In this document: positions 11,866-23,500 of the stretch, piece after piece
Numbering within the stretch: position 1 is the stretch's first letter
Layout of the letters: the number at the start of each line of letters is the position of its first letter
Notes under the pieces: generated by a model
The model's input: only the letters and a program-made list of their open reading frames with translations
Told to the model about the DNA's origin: nothing
Databases searched by the model: none
Assembly (NCBI RefSeq): GCF_000485595.1
Contig: NW_014577073.1
Coordinates: 285,640 to 349,639 of the forward strand
Reading direction: 5' to 3'
From: Priapulus caudatus
Lineage: Eukaryota; Priapulida; Priapulimorpha; Priapulimorphida; Priapulidae
DNA length: 64,000 nucleotides
Program-made: the position numbers and the translations under genes

Positions 11866-13092
11866 CGGGTGATATGGATGCTCGCTGGTGGTGGTAACCA
11901 GCGTTGCTAACGAGACAGACACCATTATGTAGGCGACTGTCTCCGGTCGAATGACTCATTGCTGTCCCCCCGCACTCTTATCATGAATACCAAATGCGTC
12001 TCTCTCTCCCGGCGCGCTCCCCGCGACTCTCTGATTTCATTGCTGGCGAATATCAGAAATCGGTATGCTTCCCAGAAATGTGATTGTAACCCGTGCGCAT
12101 CAGCGAGCCCGCCGTATAAGAATTCACGGCACATGTGCTTCCCGCGTAGCGATAGCGGGGATTCTTGCAGGGTTTCTTTGTGCCGAAACTTCAAGCTATC
12201 AGACGATGTAGCCAATTTGGGCGCGGAAGGCGTGCTTCTGCGCGTATAGTGAGTGTTTGTGTGGACTCCATTGATGCGGCAGCTGCTGGGCTCGCCGGGG
12301 TGGCACGTAGCCTGTGGGCAGCCATACACTGCTAACCTACTGCGACTGTTTCCTCGGGCAAACGCGCTCGGAATTCCGAGAGCCGCGAGATTAGCGCAGC
12401 AGTAGCAGAGGCAGCGGTCTGTTGCGCTTAAATGGTGTGCATTGTGTCTAACCAGGTTATTGTCCGTCGATGTCCGAGGCACGAGAGAAAACCGCGCGCG
12501 CATTCTAGCATTCATTCTAGTATTCATTCTAGCAGCACCCGCCTGCGTTGGCTGCCACCTCCCCCCGCATGAAAAAGGAAAGGAATGGAGGAATTACACG
12601 AGGCTACATCCTATTCTGTCTACTACTGTGATTAGCATCTTCATGCTATTATGGTTTGCCTCCTGCTTTAACTTGCAGTACGTAGTTATGCGTGGGCATT
12701 TCTAATTCTGCGCGCGACAGGTGTTGGTATAGTTGCTAGCCTGAAATGTAAAAAGATCAGGACCTTAGGTGTAGAAGCAAAGATACTACCAAGTCTTTTC
12801 TTTGGTAGAAGGAAGAATAGGTGTAAGTGTAACCTGTACGTCTGATGGCCGGATTACGTGTTGTGCCAGATTTAAAGATTAAAGATTCGTAAGATTTAAA
12901 GTTGTGGAATTCATCAGGCTCGTGCTCTGGTGTAGAATGTTGAACCCTAGCGGGGCAGTGCTGACACAGCTCTGAGATGTGTAAACCCTGAAAGGTATGA
13001 GTTCCTCAGGGCACCAACCCTTATCACATTTTTCGTCTCGCACTAGTTTTAGATCTGCTATATATCGAACTGGAAGCAGACTACGAGTGGAA

Positions 13093-13149
13093 GCAGCAGC
13101 AGCAGCGGCGGTGGCGGCGGCGGTGGCGGCAGCAGTAGCAGCAGCACGA
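13093..13149 (+). repeat. (GCA/GGC)n trinucleotide tract
   Basis: AGCAGCAGCAGCGGCGGTGG continuing as GCGGCGGTGGCGGCAGCAG. An alanine/valine run appears in one frame, without support for a gene. Confidence 0.9.
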
Positions 13150-13231
13150 GCTACCGTTTTTGCTGTGATGATTTCACATCTGTGAACGATGATGGTGGTG
13201 TAGTATGGTATACATACGTACGTGCATCCCT

Positions 13232-13272
13232 CTAGGAGTAAATAATCACAAATCTTTGATTATTTACTCCTG
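13232..13272. repeat. Micro-palindrome, 41 bp, flanked by ATCCCT on both sides
   Basis: CTAGGAGTAAATAATCA is inverted as TGATTATTTACTCCTG around a short loop. ATCCCT occurs at 13,226-13,231 and 13,273-13,278, a perfect 6-bp direct repeat consistent with insertion of the palindrome as a mobile unit. Confidence 0.85.
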
Positions 13273-13671
13273 ATCCCTCCTATGTCACAAGTGTTCCCTC
13301 TCTACTTTGCGCACGGGCAATTCAGCTAACAGCTGAGTCACAATAATGACGCGCCCTGCTAGACATGTCCATGGCCAGAGGGGGGATGTTTGCGATAGGG
13401 GGGAGGTATACCATGGGCATTGCGGTGTCAACGGCGCGCTCTCCGCCTGGCGAGGCAAGCCGCTTTGGTAGCGACCGCGAACCGCAGTGTTACTCATCCG
13501 TCTGGCTTCACGCATCACGAGGGAGCATTCGATTCGTGCTGCAGGCTAGCTATGAGTAAGAGGAAGCCTAGCTGCTGCGATCGTTGCTACGTACGCCCCA
13601 GAGTCTCAATGACCAGCGGGAAATACACCGCCGTCGCCGTTGCGATTGACAGGCGCCAACCACATCCGTGT

Positions 13672-13688
13672 GTGCGTGCCTGCGTGTG

Positions 13689-13748
<60 letters not shown>

Positions 13749-13750
13749 GA

Positions 13751-13824
<74 letters not shown>

Positions 13825-13825
13825 C
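13672..13825 (+). repeat. (GTGC)n microsatellite
   Basis: Nearly perfect GTGC array of about 37 units with one GGAGC interruption near 13,747. The open frames over it, on both strands, are artefacts of the 4-bp period. Confidence 0.97.
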
Positions 13826-15867
13826 GGGTCTTCGATAGTTGACGCCTTTTCGCTCCCGAGCATGATGCTTGTGACTTGAATAATTATGAGTTTTTTTCGA
13901 GTTGTTTCCTAGTGGCGAAGCGTGCCTGCGAAATGTCACATTGGTTCTTGAATGACGTCATTGATGTGATAGATGTCAACATCCGTTGTGTCAACGAAAT
14001 TAATTAAATTAATTGTTTTTATAAAGTCGGCTGGCCATACGTACAGCTGCTACTGTTCGACGAATATATATATATTGGCAAGAGTACATACACTGGACTT
14101 CTTCTAGTGTATACAATAGAATGTGACCCCATGCGCCCTCCACCGGCAGCATCACACTTTAACAATGTTAGAAGCATTCCTCATATTCTTGATAGTGCTG
14201 AGACAGTTGCTTGTGCGTTGGCCTAGACTAAACCCATAGGGACATATCATAGACTTACCACTATAGGCTTCATTCAAGGCAGAGCTGTAGGCTGCACTAC
14301 AGGACAGCACTCGAGTGGGTTGGGAGCGTTATTAGAGACGCGACTGTACGTAGGCTGCCTAAACTAGCAGTGTTTCATCCTCCGGTCGCAATCGAATTAT
14401 TTCGTTACTGAAGACGGTCGGTAATTGTGTGTGCTGTACAGTATTGGGGCCAACATCGGGTCCCAGTGTGTATGAGGACAGCAGTAATAATGTCGTTGCT
14501 CATCGGGGTTCCGTTAGCGGTTAGGGGGAGAAGAGGAATTCGTGTCTAAGCTGTCTTATAGTTTCTCTATGATTAGTCTTCATCACGATCAGGTATCTGC
14601 TCGGAGGGTTTTCTGTCTGTGAGCGCATTCGTGAATGATACATTGTGCGTTCATCGCTTGTTAAGGTGTCAACGCGGTTAAGAAAAGTAGAGCAGGTTGG
14701 GTTATCCTATCGCTGCTGCGCGACAGCCTCACATTCCACTAAAAGGAAAATCGATTGCTTCAAGACAAAACGAACAAAGGAATCGGAGTCATCTTTTACG
14801 AGCGATGTTGCCGACTCGCGTTACAAATTAAAGAAGGATGAGATGAAAGTTATCCGCCATTTGGAGTTTCGATTAGGTGTGACACGTAGTGAAGATGTAA
14901 GTGACCAGCTGGCCACATCAGCTAAAAAACCACAGATGGTGTCGGTATATATAAATTAAAGATGTATGGGCAATTGTTCAATATCCAGTGCAACACCCTT
15001 TCGAGATGTAATTCGATTTTGCTAATCATATTTATCTAGCCTATAGTTGCGGAACTCTAGGTAATATGGTAATATGATTGAGTGTATATAAGTGTCTAAC
15101 GTCTATATGAGAAGTATACACGATTAAACATTCGACCTTCTCGACATCCACACATGTAATTCACGTCCTGAATCCTGTTGTCATATAGATACTAACGGAT
15201 AGGCGGGTACATATAATCTGTCACGTACATTCCCCTCAGCGTCTATTTAGAACGGGAAATCCTGACCGCGAAGAGGAAACGTTCGCGGGCGACATGCGTC
15301 GCATCTTTAACGCGCAGTCAGTCTGGTTAGGCCTGCTGCCGGTTGTCATGTTCAATCTGAGCGCGTGCAGCATGAGAGAGAGAGAGAGAGCGCGATCCGC
15401 TGTTTCATAGGCCAGATTTATAAGCCCCCAATATCAACAGCAGAGAGCAGATGATCATGATTTATTTAGCAAGCGCGGTGATCACGTACTGTACGCGAGC
15501 GCAGGGCTGACATATGGCGGGTTACACGTGTGGTGGAACAGTAGCTCACAAACCCTGGGTTGCATCACTAGAAGCCCGCCGGTCATGAGGGACTGACGGA
15601 GAATAGGTGTGCGTGTGTGCACCTGCACAGTCGTACCCTCCTTGGCAGACAGCCTGGCGACGTCGAGTGGTATACAACGCCTTCAAACAGTCGCCGTGTC
15701 TGAGAGAGCTTAGTTTATTGGAAGCGGTTATTAAATGTCTGCACGAACCCGGGATTCAGGGTGTGGGTTTGAGAGAGCGAAGGCGAGAAAGAGTGAGGGA
15801 GGGAGAGCGACCGAGCGAGAGGAGGAGAAAGAGAGATAGAGCGAGGGAGGGAATAGAAAGTTAGAAT

Positions 15868-15870
<3 letters not shown>

Positions 15871-15935
<65 letters not shown>

Positions 15936-15962
15936 GAGGGGAGAGAGAGAGAGAGAGACAGA
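15871..15962 (+). repeat. (GA)n microsatellite
   Basis: Long GAGAGA run with minor AAGCGAGAGGGG interruption, preceded by a looser purine-rich zone from about 15,770. A Ser-Leu open frame on the minus strand derives from it. Confidence 0.97.
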
Positions 15963-16380
15963 CAGACATATAATTATTGCGCACGAGAGAGACAGAGACA
16001 GGTATAGGCAGCGTGTGGCCTTGCAATGCGAGTTACGTGCCCCAGGTGAGAGAAAAACAGAAGCGCGAGAGTCTTATTTATGTTGCGGAGAGGTATAGCT
16101 GTGTTGACGCCGTTGACGTATCTTATTTCACGCACTTATTCCCGTCTAACACATTTAGCTGGTTTACCCTATAGCCATAGCATTCCTCTCCAAGGTTACC
16201 CATGTACATCACACTCCACCCACAGTTATACAGATATCCCCCTCACCACGTTGGACAGAAACGTAACGTAAAGAGCACGTACGCTTTGTAACTGAAAAGG
16301 ATCGAGTTTATGTTCTTTTGGTAATGTCCCCTCGCAGGTTACACAGGCACACGGTGAATTCCAACCTAACACAGCAACGT

Positions 16381-16465
16381 AACATCTAGCTCTAGAACTA
16401 TTAGCCCTTCGCTCTGCCACAGGCGCTTGTGTCAGAGCGAAGGGCTATAGTTCTAGAGCAATGTT
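16381..16465. repeat. 85-bp foldback hairpin
   Basis: AGCTCTAGAACTATTAGCCC then TTCGCTCTG pairs with CAGAGCGAAGGGCTATAGTT then CTAGAGC, about 27 bp with one mismatch. A further CACA/TGTG pair sits in the loop and AACA/TGTT at the base. Either a foldback element or a hairpin RNA source; no miRNA family is recognised. A related hairpin is at 23,255. Confidence 0.75.
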
Positions 16466-17607
16466 ATATCATGGTAACATGCCACCTCGGCCACCCGCAC
16501 GCGAGACAGCCCTAGCTGCTTCTGCTGCTGCTGCTGGTGCGCATATTGACTTCTTGATGGATGTGACTTCTGCTTATTGGAGCGAGGTTGTGTGCGCTTA
16601 CTCTCGCCGTGAGCTGCGGCTGCTCCTCTCCTGCTAATATGCACTGCTGAAAGGAGGGTCTAGCAACGGGGGAGGGGAAGGGGAAGCTAGCTTGCGGGTC
16701 GTTAGCGCTGGCCAACGTGTGGCGATGCTCCGTCGCAAAGATGAACGAGGAATGTCAAGCGAGTCGCATTTGATTGCGTCGTTTTTCATATTGGAAGCCT
16801 TGATTTGTTTCCGTGAGCCGATTGCTTTGCGCTAGAAGTCGTAGTGGCGTGCGTGTAAGAGACGATGCATTCGGATTTGCAACGGAGATGAGTAATTCGG
16901 CAGTGATCTCGTTGCAATGCGATATTTGAACGCGGGTGATCACGTAACCGTAATAAGACGGAAATGACCTGCGTGTGATAACACGTCGTGTTACAGCGTA
17001 GCGTTGTATTGCGTGGATAGGGATGGCGCGAGTGCACTTGCCTTCATATTAGTTTTCGTTCCAGGTGCTGTTTCGTTACTCGCTGACCTGTGTAAATATA
17101 CTAAATGTAGAATATTGTTATTAAAATAATAAACACGGTATCGCCTGCTCGCGTCGAATAAGCGGGGGCTATTTGGTGTTTTTGGGCAAAGTGAGCCAAA
17201 CAGTTATTTGGATACAGCCGGGTCTAGCTGTAGACTCAGACCAGCTGGCACCACCAGGAGCAACCCTAACGTGCTACTGGAACCTGACTCCTACGCGTTA
17301 TTAATACGCTAAGAGTTATAATTAACGAAGCGATGGCTGATCGGCAATAGACTATGTAATCTGGGTTATAGCCATCTCATCGAAATAAATTAATGGATAT
17401 GCGCACATGTATCCGCAGTAACGTGCAGAAAATCTGCGTCTTTATCTTCGAACGCAATCTTATTACGTAGACTTTGAGTCCGTTATCGGTTGCCATCGGA
17501 GAGAGTATCATAAAACTGTCGACTTGCGATGTAACTCGCCAACTATTTAGCGCGAGTCTTGAAGTTGTGCTCGTTAGTTAGCAGCAGACGACTATGGCAT
17601 GGATGAG

Positions 17608-17628
17608 CAGCAGCAGAAGCAACAACAA

Positions 17629-17693
<65 letters not shown>

Positions 17694-17704
17694 ACAACAG
17701 CAGC
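17608..17704 (+). repeat. (CAG)n/(CAA)n repeat with 15 pure CAG units
   Basis: The pure CAG run is 17,632-17,676, flanked by CAACAA and CAGCAA interruptions. The frame with an ATG reads serine, not glutamine. No splice-supported exon surrounds it. Confidence 0.95.
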
Positions 17705-18708
17705 CTCACGCACACGTTATTCCCTCATGAGTCATGCCGCGTTTCTGCCCACGCTTCGTGTCAAAACAATTTTTCAGTGAATAATTAAATAGCTGCTATT
17801 GTTTTCCCGTTAGATCGCAGCAATGAAACACGAGGATTATTAATAGTACCCGAGGGAAGGAGGTCGATGTGCGAATCTCACTCGACATGATTTACTGTAT
17901 ATATGCTAATTGCTGAGGATGTTTTTGTCTTTGCTGTCACGAGCTTATAATATATAATTACACGCTAATGTTGGTAATTCTCATTTAAAATTCAAGAATA
18001 CACTAATGGGCGCATTGTGTAATATGTCGCATTCGGATTCATTTATTATTTTTAGTTCTAATGAGATGATAATTCAATTTCTGCACTCGAAACTGAAGCA
18101 GCAAATTTATGCCACTCGGACTGTCCCAGTGTCGGATTGTATTGTAATAAAATTACGTTCATCGGCGACATGCGATGAACTTCATTGCATGTTCAAGGAT
18201 TCTGATCAGTGTGCCCGTAACGTAGGGTGGTCCAGCATTAACAATGTATTACTCGCTATGGGGGGTTATGTATAGTGATTGTGGGCAAGGTTAGAGTTGG
18301 AAATGGGATCGTGGTCAAACCGTCGGGTCGTGGCGCATGTGGTCAGTGATGTTCTATTCATAGGCGGCCAGAGAGCGTGTATTGCTCAGTGGCTGATTGC
18401 TGGCTATCTGAGATGTGCGCGCGTGCCCTGCGTGCGGGCGAGCAGGCGTGCAGGGGCCGCCTAGTGCTCACCTGCCCCCGGGTTTACCCGGCGGAGTTGT
18501 GAAAACAAACACTTGCTTCGTAGCGCAGCGGTGTGTCTGGCGGCCACCGCAGCGTCTTCGCACTCCATCACAGCCAAGCTACGTGTATATTGCGCGCGAA
18601 GCAGCGATGCTAAAACGCGTTGTGTGCGTGTGTGCGTGAAAGTCACCGCGCAGCATCCCCTCGCCGTTATCGCTCCGATATGCTTTTCGAGCGCAGTGGG
18701 TAGCATCG

Positions 18709-18780
18709 CGCGTGCGTGCGTGTTCGTGCGTGCGTGCGTGCGTGTTCGTGCGTGCGTGCGTCTGGTGTGCGCGTGCGTGC
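18709..18780 (+). repeat. (TGCG)n microsatellite
   Basis: GTGCGTGCGTGTTCGTGCGT-type array, interrupted. The overlapping open frames on both strands come from the repeat. Confidence 0.93.
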
Positions 18781-19127
18781 ACCGACATTCTCTCGCGCAT
18801 GGTTTTCTCGTAGCTGCGGCTGTGTGGAGGAGAGCGTTGCGTGGTGATGCCAGGCTAGAGGGAAGTGTGACTGATGGCGTGCTGTATACGTACGCGCCTG
18901 GGTGAGGACAAAATGAGAGGGGTACTTGCTTTGCCAGCGCACTTGCCAGGGTACTTGCCAGCAGCACACTTGCCAATGTACTTATCAGGTTACCTGCCAG
19001 TAGTGCGCTTGCCAGAGTGGCCTTACATTTCATCACGTCCCCCATCCACCATGTGCTTGCGTGAAGTGAGTTTCTGTATTGACGCCTTTTATTTCTCACG
19101 TGCTTGAATTTGCACCTGATGAATGTT

Positions 19128-19205
19128 GATGGTGGTGGTGGAGGTGGTGGGTGCGGCGGCGGCGGCGGCGGTGGTCGTGCTGGTGTGTGTGTGTGGTGTG
19201 TGCAT
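19128..19205 (+). repeat. GGTGGT/GGCGGC/GT-rich low-complexity tract
   Basis: ATGGTGGTGGTGGAGGTGGT moves into GGCGGCGGCGGCGGTGG and then GTGTGTGTG. No coding support. Confidence 0.85.
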
Positions 19206-20390
19206 GTCTGTGTGTGTGCTTGCGTTATGTAGTTAGCGCTATAGTGTATGAAAAGGTGTAAAGAACACGAAATTATTTAACATTGGGCGTAAAATCTTGA
19301 TGACAATAGCATTGGCTGCATTGTCGTAGCTGCGTGTGTGCGCGAGTGTAGGGTAGGCAGGTGAATTCGAATCGAGAAAAGTTATAGTGGTGCCCATGCC
19401 ACATGTGACTTTATTATCGTACTGTTCTCATTTCGGAATACAGGTGACTGCTCTAAAATCTTTTATATTTTACTTACACTTTTATTGGCTGTATTGTTGA
19501 CCTGGCATAGCTTAAAAAAAATGTAGGGAACAAATGCATCAATAATGCAATAATAGTATAAACGCGATTGTAAAACATGATGAATGGTCTGTAATAAGTC
19601 TATGTGCATATTTTATAGACGTTGAAGTAATGCAACAGGCCATGTGGCCCCCAATCATTATTTGCACTCTGCTGGTCGCCAGATACTATGTGGCTGTTTG
19701 TCTTAGACCTCGAACCGTTCTGAGATGATCACAGTCAGTACACGACATTTGACTACTACTACTACTACTACTAGTAATAATAATAAGTGCTGTATATCGT
19801 GGACACAGGTTGTTTTACGTTTTTTGATGTCCGATCGATATTTTGATCTTATTGGTTTCGACGTGGATGTGCCCGATTTCATAATTATTTAGATTGAGTC
19901 AATATTCATGTAAAATTACTAATTGTAAATTACTTTTTCATGAGCTTCAGTTTTGCGATGATGTGCGAATGTGCGACATGCATTCATGAATGTGGTGCAG
20001 AAGTGATGTGCAGAAAAATGACATATCGTATATTAGGGCAAAAGGTGAATGTTCGGGGTGAAGAAATTGTTTCACCTAAATATAGCTGTAAATTGCATTA
20101 CGTATTTCTTGCTAAGATTTTCATCAGAGCGTGTTTGCTGGGGCATGCAGAGCTCAAGTTGGCTGTGAAATTTTATAAGAGGTCATCTATAGATAGATAG
20201 CACCTGAGCACTGGGTGGGGTTCACGCTGTGTGGTGTTAAGAGGTATGTAAAGGGCACATGCTTCTGAGCAGGTGTACATATGTCAGCTGTGCATGCGTC
20301 TGTGTGTCAGGCGTCCGGACGTATATCCGCGGGTCGGGCGGACATGCGTGCATCAAGCAGGGGACTCTCTGAGAATCCAGGTGCGGACAC

Positions 20391-20395
20391 GCCCA

Positions 20396-20443
<48 letters not shown>

Positions 20444-20444
20444 C
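20391..20444 (+). repeat. (CGCA)n microsatellite just upstream of exon 1
   Basis: About 13 CGCA/ACGC units ending some 48 nt before the exon 1 acceptor. The purine/pyrimidine-alternating tract precedes the polypyrimidine run of that splice site. Confidence 0.95.
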
Positions 20445-20492
20445 ACATGGCAATGAGTTCCGATGTTTATGGTTGTTTTTTGTTGCTTGCAG

Positions 20493-20562
20493 GATGTGCT
20501 GGAACAGACGATAGTCATGCAGCTGCCCAGCGTCGTCGCCGTCTGCAAGAACCCAGATTCAG
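20493..20562 (+). CDS. CCDC88: CCDC88 exon 1 (first visible): HOOK domain segment
   Basis: A strong pyrimidine-rich acceptor ends in TTGCAG before GATGTG, and the donor is CAG|GTATTA. The 23 codons plus 1 base read DVLEQTIVMQLPSVVAVCKNPDS, shown here as two pieces: DVLEQTIVMQL and PSVVAVCKNPDS. This matches the part of the Girdin HOOK domain just before the LLLLLLGCAVQC core. The last base joins TG of the next exon to give valine in frame. It is too short to show up as a long open frame. Confidence 0.85.
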
Positions 20563-23500
20563 GTATTACATACAGATCACATATTCAGAGACTTTATTAG
20601 TAGATAAAAACGAAAGCCATACATGCTATACACTCGTCCAGGTTTCGAAATTTGGCGGTAAATTGTGCTAATTGCAACTATTATCTTCGAAAATGGCGAC
20701 CTCAACAAACATCCTTTCACTTGCAACTTTAACGACTGGACTTTTTCACTGTGAATCCACGATTTTATGCTTCTCAAACCGGCATGGGCGTTGTAGACGA
20801 ATCCTGTTAACAAAAGAGTTTGTTTTCGTACTCCTTGCTAATATTTTGTACATCTCCTGGTTGATTTAGCTGCACATTTATCACCTAACCTAAAATGTTC
20901 NNNNNNNNNNNNNNNNNNNNNNNNNNNNNNNNNNNNNNNNNNNNNNNNNNNNNNNNNNNNNNNNNNNNNNNNNNNNNNNNNNNNNNNNNNNNNNNNNNNN
21001 NNNNNNNNNNNNNNNNNNNNNNNNNNNNNNNNNNNNNNNNNNNNNNNNNNNNNNNNNNNNNNNNNNNNNNNNNNNNNNNNNNNNNNNNNNNNNNNNNNNN
21101 NNNNNNNNNNNNNNNNNNNNNNNNNNNNNNNNNNNNNNNNNNNNNNNNNNNNNNNNNNNNNNNNNNNNNNNNNNNNNNNNNNNNNNNNNNNNNNNNNNNN
21201 NNNNNNNNNNNNNNNNNNNNNNNNNNNNNNNNNNNNNNNNNNNNNNNNNNNNNNNNNNNNNNNNNNNNNNNNNNNNNNNNNNNNNNNNNNNNNNNNNNNN
21301 NNNNNNNNNNNNNNNNNNNNNNNNNNNNNNNNNNNNNNNNNNNNNNNNNNNNNNNNNNNNNNNNNNNNNNNNNNNNNNNNNNNNNNNNNNNNNNNNNNNN
21401 NNNNNNNNNNNNNNNNNNNNNNNNNNNNNNNNNNNNNNNNNNNNNNNNNNNNNNNNNNNNNNNNNNNNNNNNNNNNNNNNNNNNNNNNNNNNNNNNNNNN
21501 NNNNNNNNNNNNNNNNNNNNNNNNNNNNNNNNNNNNNNNNNNNNNNNNNNNNNNNNNNNNNNNNNNNNNNNNNNNNNNNNNNNNNNNNNNNNNNNNNNNN
21601 NNNNNNNNNNNNNNNNNNNNNNNNNNNNNNNNNNNNNNNNNNNNNNNNNNNNNNNNNNNNNNNNNNNNNNNNNNNNNNNNNNNNNNNNNNNNNNNNNNNN
21701 NNNNNNNNNNNNNNNNNNNNNNNNNNNNNNNNNNNNNNNNNNNNNNNNNNNNNNNNNNNNNNNNNNNNNNNNNNNNNNNNNNNNNNNNNNNNNNNNNNNN
21801 NNNNNNNNNNNNNNNNNNNNNNNNNNNNNNNNNNNNNNNNNNNNNNNNNNNNNNNNNNNNNNNNNNNNNNGACCGCCCCCACCGCCCCCCCCTGGCTACG
21901 CGCCTGTATACAGGACAAACTGCCGACCTGCTAGTGCTAGTAAATAACCAATAGGTGCTTTCAGTCTACACGCGGACAGTTATTGTTGGCTGCTCTCCCT
22001 CAAATGCTATACTCAGTAGAGCACCCCATAATTTAAATTCTAGCTGAGCGCATCTTATTGTTCACATGTGTCTCCAAGGGGTTGTGTCAGGATCAGCTTC
22101 TCTATATTCCCCTGTTATTAGTTGAGCTGCGACTTTTCGGATGAAAAATCCCACCTGTGTATTGCACACGAGTGTTCTCAGGGGGCTTGGCAGTGGTAAA
22201 AAAAAGTTAAGCAGAAATTACACTGAGTCATAATTCCTTGCAAATGATTTCCGTTTGCCATCGTCCTTCCGCGTGTGGGACGTGCGTGCGCGCGTGTCTG
22301 AGCCGGTTGTATGTATGGTCTGCTCACAGATCTCACATCATTGGTTCCGGCTGTACTGAGAGATAATTGCGATGGAGGATAGGAGATCTGCTCAAATAGC
22401 CTGCGACTTAATACCACACCTGTAAATCACTTCCTACCTGTCCGAAATATGCCGGCGCCGCACGCGAGGGGCGTATACGCACGCAGTTAAGTGAAAGCTG
22501 TGCAGGAAAAATCGCGTACAGTATTTCATTGATGTGAGGTTTTTACTTTCTGATTAGCTATGAATTTTGAATTGCAATTTAATGAGTTTGGAGGTAGCTA
22601 GAGTTTTTGTGTGTAACCACGCATTATAAAATATGCATAACACAGCATCTAAGGTGGCTATTATCTCTAGAGTAAAGATCCAGTTTCTGTATAGTGCCTG
22701 TTGGGCTGCTGTTAACAAGTGTTCTTTGAGTAATAAAAATATAATAAACGTCTGCAATATAATTAGGTGCTGGCTTGTGCAGCAATTTGTACATTATAAC
22801 CAAACTATTAATTTTACAGGATGGGTAATCTTTATGTAGTTATAATCAGGTGATGTAGAGACTGTATGAAAAGGTGAAGCTATGAGAAAAGAGCTGAAGT
22901 TGTTTTCAGATGCTTCTTTCTATCGCAGGGCATTCCTTTCAGCTACAACAGTTTTTGATCTTTGTAGACGGGAATTGTCGCGGCTATCAAGCAAAGCATT
23001 ATGTAAAATTGAATAGTTGCATCAGCACATGTATATTGAAGGCTGTTACGTGATTCGTCTTTTGAATTAATCACGCGATGGTTGGAAGTACGTGCAGTGT
23101 GCGCCTGCATTTCCTAAATTAATTACAGTTATTTATTTTCTATCGCTCGTAGACTGCTATCGGGTAATTGGCTGCTGCATGTTCACTGAGCAGCGCACGA
23201 GAGCAGTGGAGTGAGGCAGCGATTGCTTAGCTGTACTAAAGCATGTTGTTCGTTAGCTCTACCCGTGTAGCCCCTTATCTCCCTCTACAAGGAGTCCCTG
23301 TAACGACAGCGAAAGGGGCTACACTGGTAGAGCTTTACGTTTGTCTACCTAGTATTGGGCGACACTTGTGAGAGTAGTGGAGCGAGGCTGTGATTTCTTG
23401 CAAAGTATGCCACCTGCCTGCTAATTGACGCGCGGCAGCAGCAGGGCCATGGTTTCTCTTGAGTGGCTTCACTGAATCCCTCTCGTTGGTTCTCTAGTGG

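Larger units (their letters stand above)
11210..20492. other. No recognised gene; microsatellite-rich sequence upstream of CCDC88
   Basis: The missing 5' exons of CCDC88 may lie here or left of the window, but no HOOK-like segment was found. Open frames at 14,645-14,959, 18,006-18,275 and 19,940-20,200 are not repeat-driven, but show no recognisable domain. The longest others come from TGCG, GA and CAG arrays annotated separately. Confidence 0.5.

Noticed and set aside
11443-11925. THARTHAR-type open frames over (TGCG)n arrays here and at 13,568-13,939, 18,461-19,099 and 20,237-20,671
   Set aside because: A 4-bp repeat without stop codons yields open frames in several frames on both strands. 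No splice sites or conserved sequence support them.
20890-21947. Open frames of 342-350 aa at 20.9-21.9 kb
   Set aside because: Almost entirely N positions of an assembly gap.
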